This document shows positions 54,686 through 64,000 of a stretch of DNA of 64,000 nucleotides, piece by piece. The notes beneath the pieces were generated by a model that saw only the letters and a list, made by a program, of their open reading frames with translations, did not search any database and was not told the origin of the DNA. The stretch is from Skeletonema tropicum (Eukaryota > Bacillariophyta > Thalassiosirophyceae > Thalassiosirales > Thalassiosiraceae), in assembly GCA_037178625.1 (NCBI GenBank), contig CM074133.1, forward strand, positions 744,001 to 808,000, read 5' to 3'. A program made the translations under genes and the position numbers. Position 1 is the stretch's first letter; the number at the start of each line of letters is the position of its first letter.

Positions 54686-55405
54686 ATGAAATTATCCATC
54701 GTCGCTGTCGCAAATGTCCTCCTCTTCTTCTGCAAGGCTAATGCCCAAACAGACAGCGGAGAAGTAGGAGGATGTAGCGATCCTCTCAAGGCCACTCTTG
54801 ATGCCCTCGAGTGTATCTCTGAGAGCAACGCCACTTGTGCCGGTGCCGCATACAATACGGAAGAATTCAAAAAATTCCACAATGGAATCGATACCAACAC
54901 TGTCATTGAAGGCGCAGCTTATTGGGAAGGAGCCTTCAGTTTGGTTACCTTATCTTTTACTTATGATCACTTGATGAACGCGGGTCCTAACATGGCTAGT
55001 GTGCGTTACAGAGAAATAATCAATTTTAGCAACGGGACTAATTTCGGCCTTCCTGCTTCCTCAGAATATCCGTGGAGTTATGAGGCAATACAGCATGAGC
55101 ATGCTCTTGTGACCGTAGACGATGAATGTAAAATCAAAACATGGGATCAGTACGGGGATAATGAAGAGCAGGACCTTGACGATCCTGTAGGTGCAATGAT
55201 TGCGCAGTTGTGCTTGAAAGGAATCGCTTCTCCTGAAATGTGTGTCCCTCCCACCTCGACGAACGAAACTGCTAATGCTGAAGAAGAATCTGGATCTGCT
55301 GCGGGTGAAACAAAAGGAGATGAAAGTAGCAGTGCCAACAGACACCTCGGTTGTTTAGCTCCTGCTGGATTGGCTGCACTTCTTACTTTTGGATTGTTGC
55401 ATTGA
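54686..55405 (+). CDS. Secreted protein, probably GPI-anchored
   Basis: A 239-residue single-exon protein. A clear signal peptide (MKLSIVAVANVLLFFCKANA, cleavage after Ala20) precedes a mature domain with paired Cys and several N-glycosylation sequons (NAT, NFS, NGT, NET). The C-terminus is a Ser/Glu-rich linker, a short hydrophilic SSANRHLGC and a hydrophobic tail (PAGLAALLTFGLLH), the layout of a GPI attachment signal. The central region (GAAYWEGAFSLVTLSFTYDH, HEHALVTVDDECKIKTWDQY) resembles a SnoaL/NTF2-like fold in pattern, but I am not sure. A cell-surface location is inferred. The PIG-P gene 800 bases downstream belongs to GPI-anchor synthesis; the proximity is probably chance. Confidence 0.7.
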   Translation: MKLSIVAVANVLLFFCKANAQTDSGEVGGCSDPLKATLDALECISESNATCAGAAYNTEEFKKFHNGIDTNTVIEGAAYWEGAFSLVTLSFTYDHLMNAGPNMASVRYREIINFSNGTNFGLPASSEYPWSYEAIQHEHALVTVDDECKIKTWDQYGDNEEQDLDDPVGAMIAQLCLKGIASPEMCVPPTSTNETANAEEESGSAAGETKGDESSSANRHLGCLAPAGLAALLTFGLLH

Positions 55406-55988
55406 AGAGATGATAGCAAGATAGAGTGAGGAGTGTTTCAACAAAGCTGAATTAGTAGACAAGTATGTCCACCAAGACTCCTTTCTTTCAATGTGACTAT
55501 CATGGTCTATGAAATGCAATCCATTCCCACATGCTTCACTTGTAGCCTATCAAATCAAGCACGGTATGGAATCATTATTTATTTCAAATGTAAGAATTCA
55601 AGAAGTTAAATTGAACTAGTTGAAAATGAAACTATGCAAGAAAAACGAAGTACTAAGACTAATATATCTTCCACAAATAGATAGGTCTTGGTGTTCGGGA
55701 TTCGGGATACCTACTACTGCTTAGTAACACCTTTTTCTTAGATCGGAGTCTCAATCAAGGGAGATATGATGCACTCATGGCTGGCATGTTGGAGACATCT
55801 ACATATACTTATCGGAGTATTATCGGAGACACATCATTCAGGAGCGAAGTACAATATGAGTGCGTAAGAGCGGCACTCAATTTTGAGTTTGAATGGTCGG
55901 AATTAATACACTTCTACGAACATTTTCGTGTCATACCATCACTCAGCGGTTGGGTTTGCCTTCTCACTTTCATCTTTCATGCTTCAGA
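55406..55988. other. Intergenic region
   Basis: 3' flank of the secreted-protein gene. No gene is supported up to the large hairpin. Confidence 0.4.
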
Positions 55989-56149
55989 TTTCACAAAAGT
56001 TGCAGATTTTACACAAGTTTCAAACAAGTTTCACACACGTTTCACACACGTTTCGCACATGTTTCACGGTTGAAACGTGTGCGAAACATGTGCGAAACGT
56101 GTGTGAAACGTGATGTGAAACTTGTGACAAATCTGCAACTTTTGTGAAA
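55989..56149. repeat. 161-bp hairpin built from GTTTCACACAC-type repeats
   Basis: The left arm (TTTCACAAAAGTTGCAGATTT, then repeated GTTTCACACAC / GTTTCGCACAT units) is the imperfect inverse complement of the right arm, ending in CTTTTGTGAAA; arms are about 79 bases with a ~3-base centre. The arms are themselves tandem repeats of an 11-12-base motif. It ends 89 bases upstream of the PIG-P start codon. Confidence 0.8.
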
Positions 56150-56238
56150 CAATTTCACTTGTTTCGACCTTGACCTTGAAGAAAAGGTGCTTGGTCGGTG
56201 TGTTATTGTACAGTGTAGTGCAGCAGCCAGCAGCAAAC

Positions 56239-56919
56239 ATGGCAAGGAGGTCGTCGGCTATTCAAAGCCGTGACGTTTCAAGCACAGAGGTGCGTTTATC
56301 GATCTTTTCTCTGCTGTTCTCTGTTTGCAGGATGTTTCATGTTTCTCACCATAAAAATATCCTAACTTTGTCTTCATTATTTATACACAGTCCTGTGGAT
56401 ATGTCACTTTCATTATTTCTACATTCTTCTTCTTCATTTATTTCTTGTGGGCATTCCTACCAGATCGCATTGTTGAACACATGTAAGTCTCGTTTACCGC
56501 TGGATAACATCATATACTCATGCATAATGCAAAAGTCTCGCTCACTTCCTTTCCTTCGTTCGTTTTTCATCCGCTATCTCTAAATGTAAACGTTTAGTGA
56601 TAAGAATTATACAACATATTACCCACCAAGAGAGTTGGCAGCCTATATCCCCGCATATCTCGCCCTACTCTTTGTCTTTGTTCCGATTTTGTACATGGGG
56701 TTGAATATGCTATCTTGCCCGGCAGTGGATAGTACTGACGGTATTTGGGACACGCAATCAAATAATTGTCACAGTATGAATGACGATGTTAATGCAAGAT
56801 GCGTTCCTTTTATGGATAAGGGAGCGAATTACTCTGTGCCGACGATATGTGATGAGGATGTAAGGTCGGTCAATTTGAGGCTGCGACAAAATTACATCAT
56901 CAGTAGGGAGAAGAATTGA
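56239..56919 (+). CDS. PIGP: PIG-P subunit of GPI N-acetylglucosaminyltransferase
   Basis: Three exons: 56239-56289, 56391-56482 and 56598-56919. Introns of 101 and 115 nt have GTGCGT and GTAAGT donors and CACAG and TTTAG acceptors. The joined frame is 465 nt, 154 residues. It starts MARRSSAIQSRD and has two membrane helices (SCGYVTFIISTFFFFIYFLW and AYIPAYLALLFVFVPILYMG) separated by the conserved YYPPRELA loop and followed by LNML, the hallmark of PIG-P. The subunit belongs to the ER complex (PIG-A and partners) that adds GlcNAc to phosphatidylinositol, the first step of GPI-anchor synthesis. The soluble C-terminal ~70 residues with several Cys are longer than in animal PIG-P. Exon structure is inferred from splice motifs and family fit. 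Confidence 0.88.
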
Positions 56920-57867
56920 CAAAAGATTCAGATAGCATAAGAAGTGGTGAAAGCATTTCTATTTGGAATAAAATGCGCAACTGAATGTTACAATCGAAAA
57001 AGAGCAACCGAAGTTCAATGTCTTTTGAGTGAAGATTATCTGTATTATGGAACAATAGAGAAGCTACGAGGAGTTAAGAGCTACACGTCCGCAAATCCAG
57101 GAATTGAAACTTGGATGGTACCCACTTCACTATTTGGGTGCTGGGTTGCTGGAACGACCTCCGCCGCTAGGTCATCCGATGTAATAGACCATCCTCCCAA
57201 GTTTCCTAGAAACGTCTCAACATCCTTCGGGGTGTTTCTTCTACCGACCTTGGGACGTAGATGCAATTTCCTCCGCCTCAGTGCCTCATGCTTTTGTCTA
57301 TTTCATTTACATACATTAGACGTGTTCTTCATCATTCTCGAGTTGACGATCGATCGTCTACTCGATCAGGCGTATTATGTAGACAAGTGTTTGAGAGTGT
57401 CTTGATGTGCTCACACGTTGAAAAGTGAAGGAGGGATGAGCCATCTCCTCGGGTGTATTGTCTGAGAGTACAATAAATATACAAGAGATAGACTAGGAAT
57501 ATAATGGACCAGACTTGCAAAAAGCACTCTATTCTTTAAGCTAATCACACTATATATCAACGTTTTTTATAGCGGCGTTTCTCTAATTTCTAATAGCGGG
57601 CACTCTATACTTTAAGCGTCGGAACGTTTTTATAGCGGCAACGTTTCCTAATTTCTAATAGCGGCACAACAGTACAAGACTCATCTCTGAGAGGAGTCGA
57701 TAACAAAACTTTCTCTAGCACATAAAGGTTCTTACGGGGGTGACATGCAACATATATCATACAACTTGAACTTGGTTTAAGCCAAGAGAGAGGGTGGCGC
57801 GTCACACATCTAATGTGTCCACAAAATCTCTCTACCTCACTCAATATCTCAAACTCGATGCACGCTC
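56920..57867. other. Intergenic region with short tandem duplication
   Basis: An open stretch at 56944-57405 (+) has no domain and its opposite strand is open too, so no gene is called. A two-copy tandem repeat is listed at 57523-57665. Confidence 0.35.
57523..57665. repeat. Two-copy imperfect tandem repeat
   Basis: Each copy reads GCACTCTAT.CTTTAAGC, a variable part, ACGTTTTTTATAGCGGC and CTAATTTCTAATAGCGG; the first is about 10 bases longer. Origin unknown. Confidence 0.65.
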
Positions 57868-58314
57868 TTATGCGGCAGGAGAATGAAAGGAGGGACTTCG
57901 CTGCATGCCACTTTTCTGCGTCTTGTTCAAAACAAGTTGATAAGAGTTCTTGAAGGAAGAAGGACTCATCTTCCCCGCTGCGGCCTTGGATGGCCGGGGC
58001 TTGAGGGTGCTGATGGGCACTCTACTTCTGGCCTTGGATGATGCGCGAGGCTTTAACATGGGGATTTGGAAGGATAGGAACTCTTCGTCGTCATTGTCAT
58101 GTTCCAGCATATAGGGCGATGACGGAGCAGGAGCATCGAGGAAGAAGCCATTGTTCCTCGTGTTAAGGGAGGGGAACGTCGGGCACATGTTGTCAACAAA
58201 GCTGTAGGATTCAACGGCGGATCTTCTTGGCGGAGGAGGGCATGGTGATGCGATGTCCATCAGATAGTTGGTGGACGGCTTGGGGGTGGAGAGATAGGCG
58301 GCGTTGGTAGACAT
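57868..58314 (-). CDS. Small hypothetical proline/serine-rich protein
   Basis: A 148-residue single-exon ORF with ATG at 58314. It is Pro/Ser-rich at the N-terminus (ASPCPPPPRRS), has an acidic aromatic patch (DNDDEEFLSFQIPML) and a basic tail with two KPR repeats (LKPRASSKARSR, LKPRPSKAAAGK). No domain, signal peptide or membrane segment. It is likely disordered; the acidic-aromatic patch next to basic runs could be a docking motif. The opposite strand is only partly open, which supports this frame modestly. Confidence 0.5.
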   Translation of the reverse strand: MSTNAAYLSTPKPSTNYLMDIASPCPPPPRRSAVESYSFVDNMCPTFPSLNTRNNGFFLDAPAPSSPYMLEHDNDDEEFLSFQIPMLKPRASSKARSRVPISTLKPRPSKAAAGKMSPSSFKNSYQLVLNKTQKSGMQRSPSFHSPAA

Positions 58315-59047
58315 GGTTTGTTTTTGTGGAGACTTTTGTTGTGATTGTTTTATGTGCGTGCGTACTGCACCAATGCGATTTCAAATTCATCAGGTTTCCA
58401 GTCATCATCCAAGACATCAGAAAAATTCCTATGATAAATTCCAATGCGTTTTCCATAGAGAAAAGGGCAATCATTGGCTACGGCTCAAGGTGTCTGAACT
58501 CCTCCGGAAGAATCGAATGGAAGACGATTTTTGTTGATTTTTGTGGTGTGAAAGAAGGAAAACTTCAGCTCGGCTGACGTGGAGTTTATTATGGAGGAAC
58601 CTGCCAAATGATATAACGTGTGTGTGTCGCCTGTGGTGTCAAGGCATATCTTGGTAGTAGTTGAAGCCTAGCCGATTTGAGGGGAAACCCTTTTTCCCCT
58701 CTAAGAAAACGGGGGGGGCTCTTGAGGATATAAAGGAGTAGTATTCCATTCACTTCGGTCTATATGTATCCAATATTGGATAGAGATTGCCCTTTCAGAT
58801 AAAACCCAATGTCAGGGCCCCCCCGGCTCCCCCTTTTATTCCTATGAAGTGTAAAGGTCTACTATACTCTTTGGTCGTAAAGTGCAGGACATTCCTGGCG
58901 CAAAGCACATCTCCGCTCTCCGTTCTCCGTTCTCCTTGCTTCATTCATGCTTGGATTGGCTTGCTACAATACTTACAATACTTACCACAAGTAGCAACTA
59001 GCAATTATTGCTAGCTGGCTACAGGAGAGATCCAAGAGAGCATTAGT
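58315..59047. promoter_or_regulatory. Divergent intergenic region
   Basis: 733 bases between divergent start codons. It includes a G8 run near 58711 and a C8 run near 58818. Both promoters are expected here; no ORF is supported. Confidence 0.35.
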
Positions 59048-60025
59048 ATGGTGCAACGACCGCATGTAGAATCAGTTGATGATGAAAGCAGCAGCTGCAG
59101 CTGTAGCAGCGAATCGTCGTCATCGAGTGACAGCAGCCAGCATGCTCCAATCAATTCCGCTCAACATCACACCGATGACGATGATGTGTCTTCGGAACAG
59201 CGTCAATTGAAAAAATGGACTCTTCATATTCCCATTGGCTTGGGCCTCTGCCCTTGGGCATCTAAAGCTCATAACCAAGGAAACCTCCGTTTTGTGAAGT
59301 CTACAGCAGAAACGGCTCGAGATGTCGCAGTTTGTGTTCAACGTGAGATCCAAAGATTCATATGCGTAAATAATGATAGCGAGCCACCGCCATGGAGCAC
59401 CACACTAGTAATTTGTCCATTTGTCAACGAATGGAATGAATCGTTTCCAACTTTTGATAGATTTGTCTCTCATGATATTTGGGATCAATTCGAGCAAGAT
59501 GATAACGATGAAGTTACATCAACAATTTCAGACGATATCACATTGGTAGCCTTCCACCCAAACTTCCTCAGATGGCATGGACTTCCTGATGGAATTGAAA
59601 ATGGAAGCGTCGTTCAATCTCACTATGGAATTATTGGTAAAAAGAGTGTCGAAACTGCACCTGCAACAATTGTAGAGACCTGTAATAAGGCATTTGGGAT
59701 GAGGAGAGTTAAAGTGCGATTTCATGATGCATGTAATATTCGTCGACAAGAGCAATATGTTCCTACGGACTGGATATCAATACCTCCAACGGATGTGAGT
59801 GAGGTTGAAGCATCTGTTCCTTCGCAACGAGGGCCAGCACTGCCAGACAATGCAATGCATCAAGCACCACATCCAACGATCCACATCATCAACAATGCTG
59901 ACTTGGCAAGTTTGTCTATTCGAGATATTTCACGTGTGAAACGAAAGAATGCACATCGCATGATGAAGCTAGGCTGGGATGGAATAGAAAAGAGGCTGAA
60001 TTTGATTTCTACACACACAGTATGA
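59048..60025 (+). CDS. DUF1415-like protein
   Basis: A 325-residue single-exon protein with ATG at 59048. After a Ser-rich start (SSSCSCSSESSSSSDSS), residues about 55-245 resemble the DUF1415 family: WTLHIPIGLGLCPWASKAH (family: xVIGLNLCPFAxxxx), TTLVICPFVNEWNESFPTFD, ITLVAFHPNFLRWHG (family: FHPxYxF) and a final HYGIIGKKSVETAPATIV. The family occurs in bacteria and algae and has no established function; conserved Cys and His suggest metal or redox chemistry, which is inference. The C-terminal ~60 residues end in an amphipathic basic helix (SRVKRKNAHRMMKLGWDGIE). Confidence 0.7.
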   Translation: MVQRPHVESVDDESSSCSCSSESSSSSDSSQHAPINSAQHHTDDDDVSSEQRQLKKWTLHIPIGLGLCPWASKAHNQGNLRFVKSTAETARDVAVCVQREIQRFICVNNDSEPPPWSTTLVICPFVNEWNESFPTFDRFVSHDIWDQFEQDDNDEVTSTISDDITLVAFHPNFLRWHGLPDGIENGSVVQSHYGIIGKKSVETAPATIVETCNKAFGMRRVKVRFHDACNIRRQEQYVPTDWISIPPTDVSEVEASVPSQRGPALPDNAMHQAPHPTIHIINNADLASLSIRDISRVKRKNAHRMMKLGWDGIEKRLNLISTHTV

Positions 60026-60176
60026 TTGGAGAACTTCCAAAAATCACTATTTATCACGCGAGAAACTCTTTCTAGTTACATCGTGACGAAAATACTTGCC
60101 GCATGCAAAGTTTGATGCACAAATATGTTTTGATGGGACTTCACTTTGCTAGTATCGGACTTGATTATCACATATT

Positions 60177-62206
60177 TCACACCTCATCGCCATTCTCTCC
60201 AAGAGAATGGGAAGGTGGCACCCCAAGTCCATCCAACTCTGCATTGCAATTCTTGAAATAGTCGGGATCAGGAAATCCATGTGCCTGAACACCTCCCGTG
60301 CAAGAGGTTTTGTGGTGAATAGATGCCCATGTGCATTGATTTTTTGCTCCAGTCGTAATGGATGTTCCTACAGTGAATGTGAGGCCATGAAGAAATGCAT
60401 ACTTCAATCGTTTGAGGAGTTCCTGTCCATCGGTATTGCTGATTGTAAAGGGGTAGCCGAGGAGAATATAACACACGACAGGCGCGATGCATTAGTAAGT
60501 GTGGATGAAACGCAAACAAAAAAGAAAAGAGGAAAGAGAACTTACTTTGGGATGTATGCAGTGGCGTTCTTACTGGCGTGGCTAGTGCCAGGATTATCGT
60601 GGTAACTCATCTGTCGCCTGGCAGGGATCACATATGTAATGACAATCGAACCCTCACGAAAGCCAGAGCATCGCATCGAGCTAGTAGTAATGGGCATGGT
60701 CCCACTTGGACATTTACCGGCGGGTGCTCCAATTGACTTTCTACAAACTGGACACTCTGGCTTAGACTGAAATGCTCGCTGAATGCATTTGTTGTGATAA
60801 ATGTGGCCATATTTCAGCTCTGCACATTTACGTCTCTTGTGGAGAGGATCTTGGCAGATCACACAATCTTCTTCCATGTCACATGATGAGTCAGGTTTGG
60901 ACATTGCATTGGATGGAATGCCTGTTGTGAGTGTAGTTGGGGCTTTGTAGGTCAGAGTGTTTGGTGAAGATGACATTGCAGCAGAAGATGGCATTGCAGT
61001 TGGAATCGCATTGCTTGATAAAGGGTTGCTTCCTGCGGTGGCAGTCGGAGCGTTTCCTCCATAAAGCGGGATATTGCCTCGCATTCTCTGTCTTGCCATA
61101 CTGTACGATGATTGGTTGGAAGTGGCGGAACGCCTTGCAACAGTGCTAGATGCAGCAATATTAGGCCCCATTCCTGGAAATTGCGAAGCAGAAATTCCCG
61201 AAGGCAACAATGCACTCAAAAACGACGGTACCATCCCGTTGAAGTTGAATGCAGGTAATGGATAATTCGATGCAGTTGGCGCATTCAATAGTTCAGAATC
61301 TGTATACACAGTCCGTGTCATTCCCTTGTTGAAGAGTTTGTCAAATATAGCCTGAAGGCCTTTCTCCAGGTTCTTGATGCATTTCTTGCCTTCTTTGGAC
61401 TGCCTTGCCCTTGAGCCATAATTGATCATTGGCAAGCATTGTGCAGATGAACGTAGTACGATTTCATGATAGTCATCCTTCAATGGCCAACCGTCCTTGT
61501 CCAAACCTTGGCCTTGACGGTGCGTCGATGCTGCTGCAAGCATAATCTTGTCTCCAATAATAGTGTTGGCATCTACCTTTGTGTTGGGAAGGAGAGACCT
61601 TGCCACACGCACCATTTTCCCTACCAAGCGGGCCACCAAGACTCCAGTGTTGCCATAACTCGAAAAGTTGTCTGCATTGTTGGCTGTATACACTCCATCT
61701 CCAAAGACACTCCCAGACGTTCTTGAATTGACCTGCTGAGATTCCCGTGTGACCGCAGCAATGTAATCCACCAAGTTAGTATCTTTGTACTTCTTCGCAC
61801 GTGTCTCGGTGACCAAGGACATGATTTCTTGTACTGCAAGTGCAGCCTTCCCATCAATAGATTGTGCCATTAGCCGTTGTTCTCGGAGTGGATTTGCCTT
61901 GGGAATGTTGTTGTGCGCTTTTGCCTCTTCCTGTTTCTGTAATTTTTCTGCCAATGCTCGGTCAAGATCACAATTGTACATCATTGTGGAGAGATTCTGT
62001 GGACGTGATCTTTTCCTACCCTGTGCCACGTTGTTGTTTGTTTGGATCTCTTTGACGGAGCTATCATCATCATCATCGGAGCTGTTGTCGTCATCGAGGA
62101 GTGAAATGTATCTTTTTTGGTGCCGCTGCCGCTGCTTGGCCGAAGAGACATTCTTCTTTGCTGCGGGTTTGCGATCATCGTCAGATGATTCTTTAGCGCT
62201 AGTAGT

Positions 62207-62237
<31 letters not shown>

Positions 62238-62401
62238 CTGGCGTCAATGACGATTACATTGTCGCTTCTTGCAACCCTGTTGGCTAATCGCTTCTTTCGG
62301 CTACCATCATTATTTCGTCTTTGTTTTGGCGGAGTGTCATCGACGTTATCGAGGGAGAAGGCGGCATCTTTGCGGCGCTTCTTCTTCTTAGGTGAGTCCA
62401 T
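60177..62401 (-). CDS. Deltex-type RING E3 ubiquitin ligase with PARP-like segment
   Basis: Two exons on the minus strand: 62401-60546 and 60438-60177, joined across a 107-nt intron (GTAAGT...TCAG); 2,118 nt, 705 residues. The ATG at 62401 is the first in frame. Residues 1-130 are basic/acidic and disordered (KKKKRRKD, poly-Asp). Residues about 180-335 resemble a PARP catalytic domain: SVFGDGVYTANNADNFSSYG, VARLVGKMVRV and HEIVLRSSAQCLPM. Then a Deltex C-terminus: RING (CVICQDPLHKRRK...YGHIYHNKCI...CPVCRKS, about 512-555) and DTC domain (GSIVITYVIP, ELLKRLKYAFLHGLTFTVGT, IHHKTS, HGFPDPDYF). Deltex ligases ubiquitinate targets and act on ADP-ribose. The PARP HGT motif is not seen, so transferase activity is doubtful. 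Confidence 0.85.
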
Positions 62402-62766
62402 CGTCCAATGGAAAATTAGGCAAGGTACCGGCCTCAAAGATTCACGATACCTCTACAGGCCGGCCAAGGCAAGGTCGTGTCAAAGCTGGTAGGTCATCGA
62501 TCACCACAAAACGAACCTGAATCTTGGCTTGCTTGCCGATGAGAAATTTTGATCTTGGATCCTCTTGGATCCGAGGTGAGTACTGAAACAGGGTATGCGT
62601 CAAAATTGTTAGTGGCCACCAAAGGTAAATGGGGTGTGAAATCTCGAACGGATTGCGAAGGCAAGCCACGTCGCTGTTTCCGAACACTTTCATTTTTCAT
62701 CATAAATCATAAGCAAGGGCGCTCATAAAAAGTAAGAGGCGAAGGCCTGAATACAAGCAAACAACC
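62402..62766. promoter_or_regulatory. Bidirectional promoter region
   Basis: 365 bases between the divergent start codons of the Deltex-like gene and the membrane-protein gene. A GGATCC-containing near-repeat (GATCTTGGATCCTCTTGGATCC) is at about 62551. No ORF is supported. The promoter role is inferred from orientation. Confidence 0.45.
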
Positions 62767-64000
62767 ATGGCACCCAACGCTGCCGGAGGCTCCTCCACCT
62801 CTTCGTCGTCCACCACCATGGACCCCCTCACAGCCACCACCAAAATGGCCAAGGCAATCATGTCCGCTCCCACCGGAAACGGTAAACTAATCTGCACTAT
62901 CCTCTCGGCCTATGACCTACCCGATGGGTCTGTGCCCGAATCCGTCACCATGTCCTACCGTGAGACCAATGGTCGTGGAAGTTACAATGAAATTAGCACT
63001 GGTCCACCAGCCGCAAAGCATAAAGATCATGCCAATTCATTCAAATTCGGAGGACCGAATTCGGAAGAGAATCAACTTACGATTTCGGCACCTCTTCCCA
63101 CTCTTTTCGAATCGACTGTTACGTTTACACTCAAGTATCCGGATGAATCCAAGAATTTGACATCTACCTGTACAATCCACAAAACGTTACGTGTGAATGA
63201 TACCCAGTGGCTTATTCTCAATTTGGATCCAGTTACTGGAAGCGCTTCTGCTGGTGGTACTGCCAGTGCCAGAACACCATTGAAAAGTTCGCCATCTCGC
63301 ATTTCCAACAGTGGTAGCAGTATTGATCAACAACCAACACTTCGTCTCAAGTTGCGTCTTGAGGGACCGTATCGTCCTGAAATTGCCGCAGTTATCAATC
63401 TGATGAATGGTTGGTTCCATGCAGTGGACGTTGTATCAGATAACACTGTCGGGTTTGTTTCCGACATTCCCAAGAATGTACCAGCAGTCAAATTACTCTT
63501 GGTCCCAACAGTACCACTTGCAACAGTGGCAGTTGCCGCTCTACCAATCTTGGGAGGGGTACTTATTATCGGTATCCCATTCTTCCTACCAATTATGTTG
63601 ATTGTACTTACACTTGGACTATCACTTGGTGCGATTGGATCATCCGTCTACTTTTCGACACGAGAGGGTCGGACGCGTATTCAACATGTGGCGGAACCAA
63701 GCTATCAGACATTCCTGATGACCAAGACGGGACAGCGTATTATTTATGATGTGGGACCCCGTCCCAGTCCTCAATCGTTGGCACATGCGGTGCTACCACA
63801 GGATATGATTGGAAAGTTGTTTGTTTCGTTGGTGATTGATGCCATTGGGTCAGCATCGTATTTGATTCCATTGGCAGGAGAAGGGTTTGATTTGACATGG
63901 GCTCCTATATCCATGATTCTTGTGGGGGCACTCTACGATGACGTAATGCCAAATTTGAAGTATGTGGCACTTATGGAGGAGTTGTTGCCCTTCACAGATT
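62767..64000 (+). CDS. Membrane protein with C2-like N-terminus, runs off the right edge
   Basis: The frame from the ATG at 62767 (ACAACCATGG context) is open for 411 codons to the window end without a stop, so the gene is partial. Residues about 38-140 look like a C2-type beta sandwich (GKLICTILSAYDLPDGSVPE, VTFTLKYPDESKN). Residues about 245-295 contain two hydrophobic helices (LATVAVAALPILGGVLIIG, FLPIMLIVLTLGLSLGAIG). Residues about 345-400 hold a further hydrophobic block (FVSLVIDAIGSASYLIPLAG, ISMILVGALYDD). The last block resembles a conserved plant/algal membrane-protein family I cannot name. A membrane-anchored C2 protein is inferred. No intron is seen. Confidence 0.75.
   Translation, partial: MAPNAAGGSSTSSSSTTMDPLTATTKMAKAIMSAPTGNGKLICTILSAYDLPDGSVPESVTMSYRETNGRGSYNEISTGPPAAKHKDHANSFKFGGPNSEENQLTISAPLPTLFESTVTFTLKYPDESKNLTSTCTIHKTLRVNDTQWLILNLDPVTGSASAGGTASARTPLKSSPSRISNSGSSIDQQPTLRLKLRLEGPYRPEIAAVINLMNGWFHAVDVVSDNTVGFVSDIPKNVPAVKLLLVPTVPLATVAVAALPILGGVLIIGIPFFLPIMLIVLTLGLSLGAIGSSVYFSTREGRTRIQHVAEPSYQTFLMTKTGQRIIYDVGPRPSPQSLAHAVLPQDMIGKLFVSLVIDAIGSASYLIPLAGEGFDLTWAPISMILVGALYDDVMPNLKYVALMEELLPFTD

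Noticed and set aside
56944..57405. 153-codon plus-strand open stretch
   Set aside because: No ATG at its start, no domain, and the opposite strand is equally open.
60207..60605. 132-codon plus-strand ORF
   Set aside because: It is the antisense of the Deltex C-terminal exon and intron, which have clear family motifs.
61785..62492. 235-codon plus-strand Ser/Cys-rich ORF
   Set aside because: Antisense shadow of the Asp-rich N-terminus of the Deltex-like gene.

Overview
The window looks like nuclear DNA of a diatom (stramenopile alga). The reasons are: intron-containing genes with short introns (64-108 nt where I could resolve them most clearly) and GTAAGT/GTGAGT...AG borders; a secretory-signal thioredoxin with a plastid-type SFAP motif; an E. 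coli-like class II fructose-bisphosphate aldolase; a PIG-P subunit of GPI-anchor synthesis; a protein with a VRFS...LGD...GPP motif that I associate with diatom gene families; and transposon families typical of such genomes. No rRNA, tRNA gene, operon or CRISPR array was seen. Species cannot be named from the sequence.

Layout. 0-11.2 kb is a gene-rich block: MYND/ankyrin protein (285-1151), thioredoxin-like protein (1539-2183, minus), Sec14/CRAL-TRIO protein (2567-3592), diatom-family protein (4087-4794, minus), a repeat-bearing intergenic stretch with a foldback element (7034-7386), a PDZ protein (8103-9422, minus) and a three-exon class II aldolase (9899-11206, minus). 11.2-16.2 kb holds decayed genes and palindromic TIR elements. 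16.5-20.8 kb carries a large intact four-exon STAND ATPase/TPR-like gene. 20.9-24.8 kb is a nested transposon: a 3.9-kb element with a RecQ-like helicase remnant and ~105-bp TIRs, interrupted inside its left TIR by a 1,962-bp array of identical 368-bp foldback units; both layers show 5-bp target-site duplications. 24.9-31.7 kb contains another TIR element, a Ty3/Gypsy integrase remnant, a small charged protein gene and a heavily decayed relative of the STAND gene. 32.0-35.0 kb is a degenerate non-LTR-type reverse transcriptase element and 35.3-41.9 kb a degenerate Helitron-like Rep/helicase element.

The right side returns to genes: a DENND4-like gene (43715-50268) whose conserved DENN domains are broken into many reading frames, a small minus-strand protein with one frame break, an APH/choline-kinase-like kinase (52438-54186), a secreted probably GPI-anchored protein (54686-55405), a three-exon PIG-P (56239-56919), a small hypothetical protein, a DUF1415-like protein (59048-60025), a two-exon Deltex-type E3 ligase that also carries a PARP-like segment (60177-62401, minus) and a membrane protein that runs off the right edge (62767-64000).

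The most notable points are the nested foldback array with clear insertion signatures and a tRNA-like promoter motif in each unit, the PARP-like plus RING-Deltex fusion, the intact/decayed STAND ATPase pair, and the unexplained density of frame breaks in the DENN gene. Genes are monocistronic; there is no evidence that neighbours act in one pathway, although PIG-P and the possibly GPI-anchored secreted protein next to it are a thematic coincidence.
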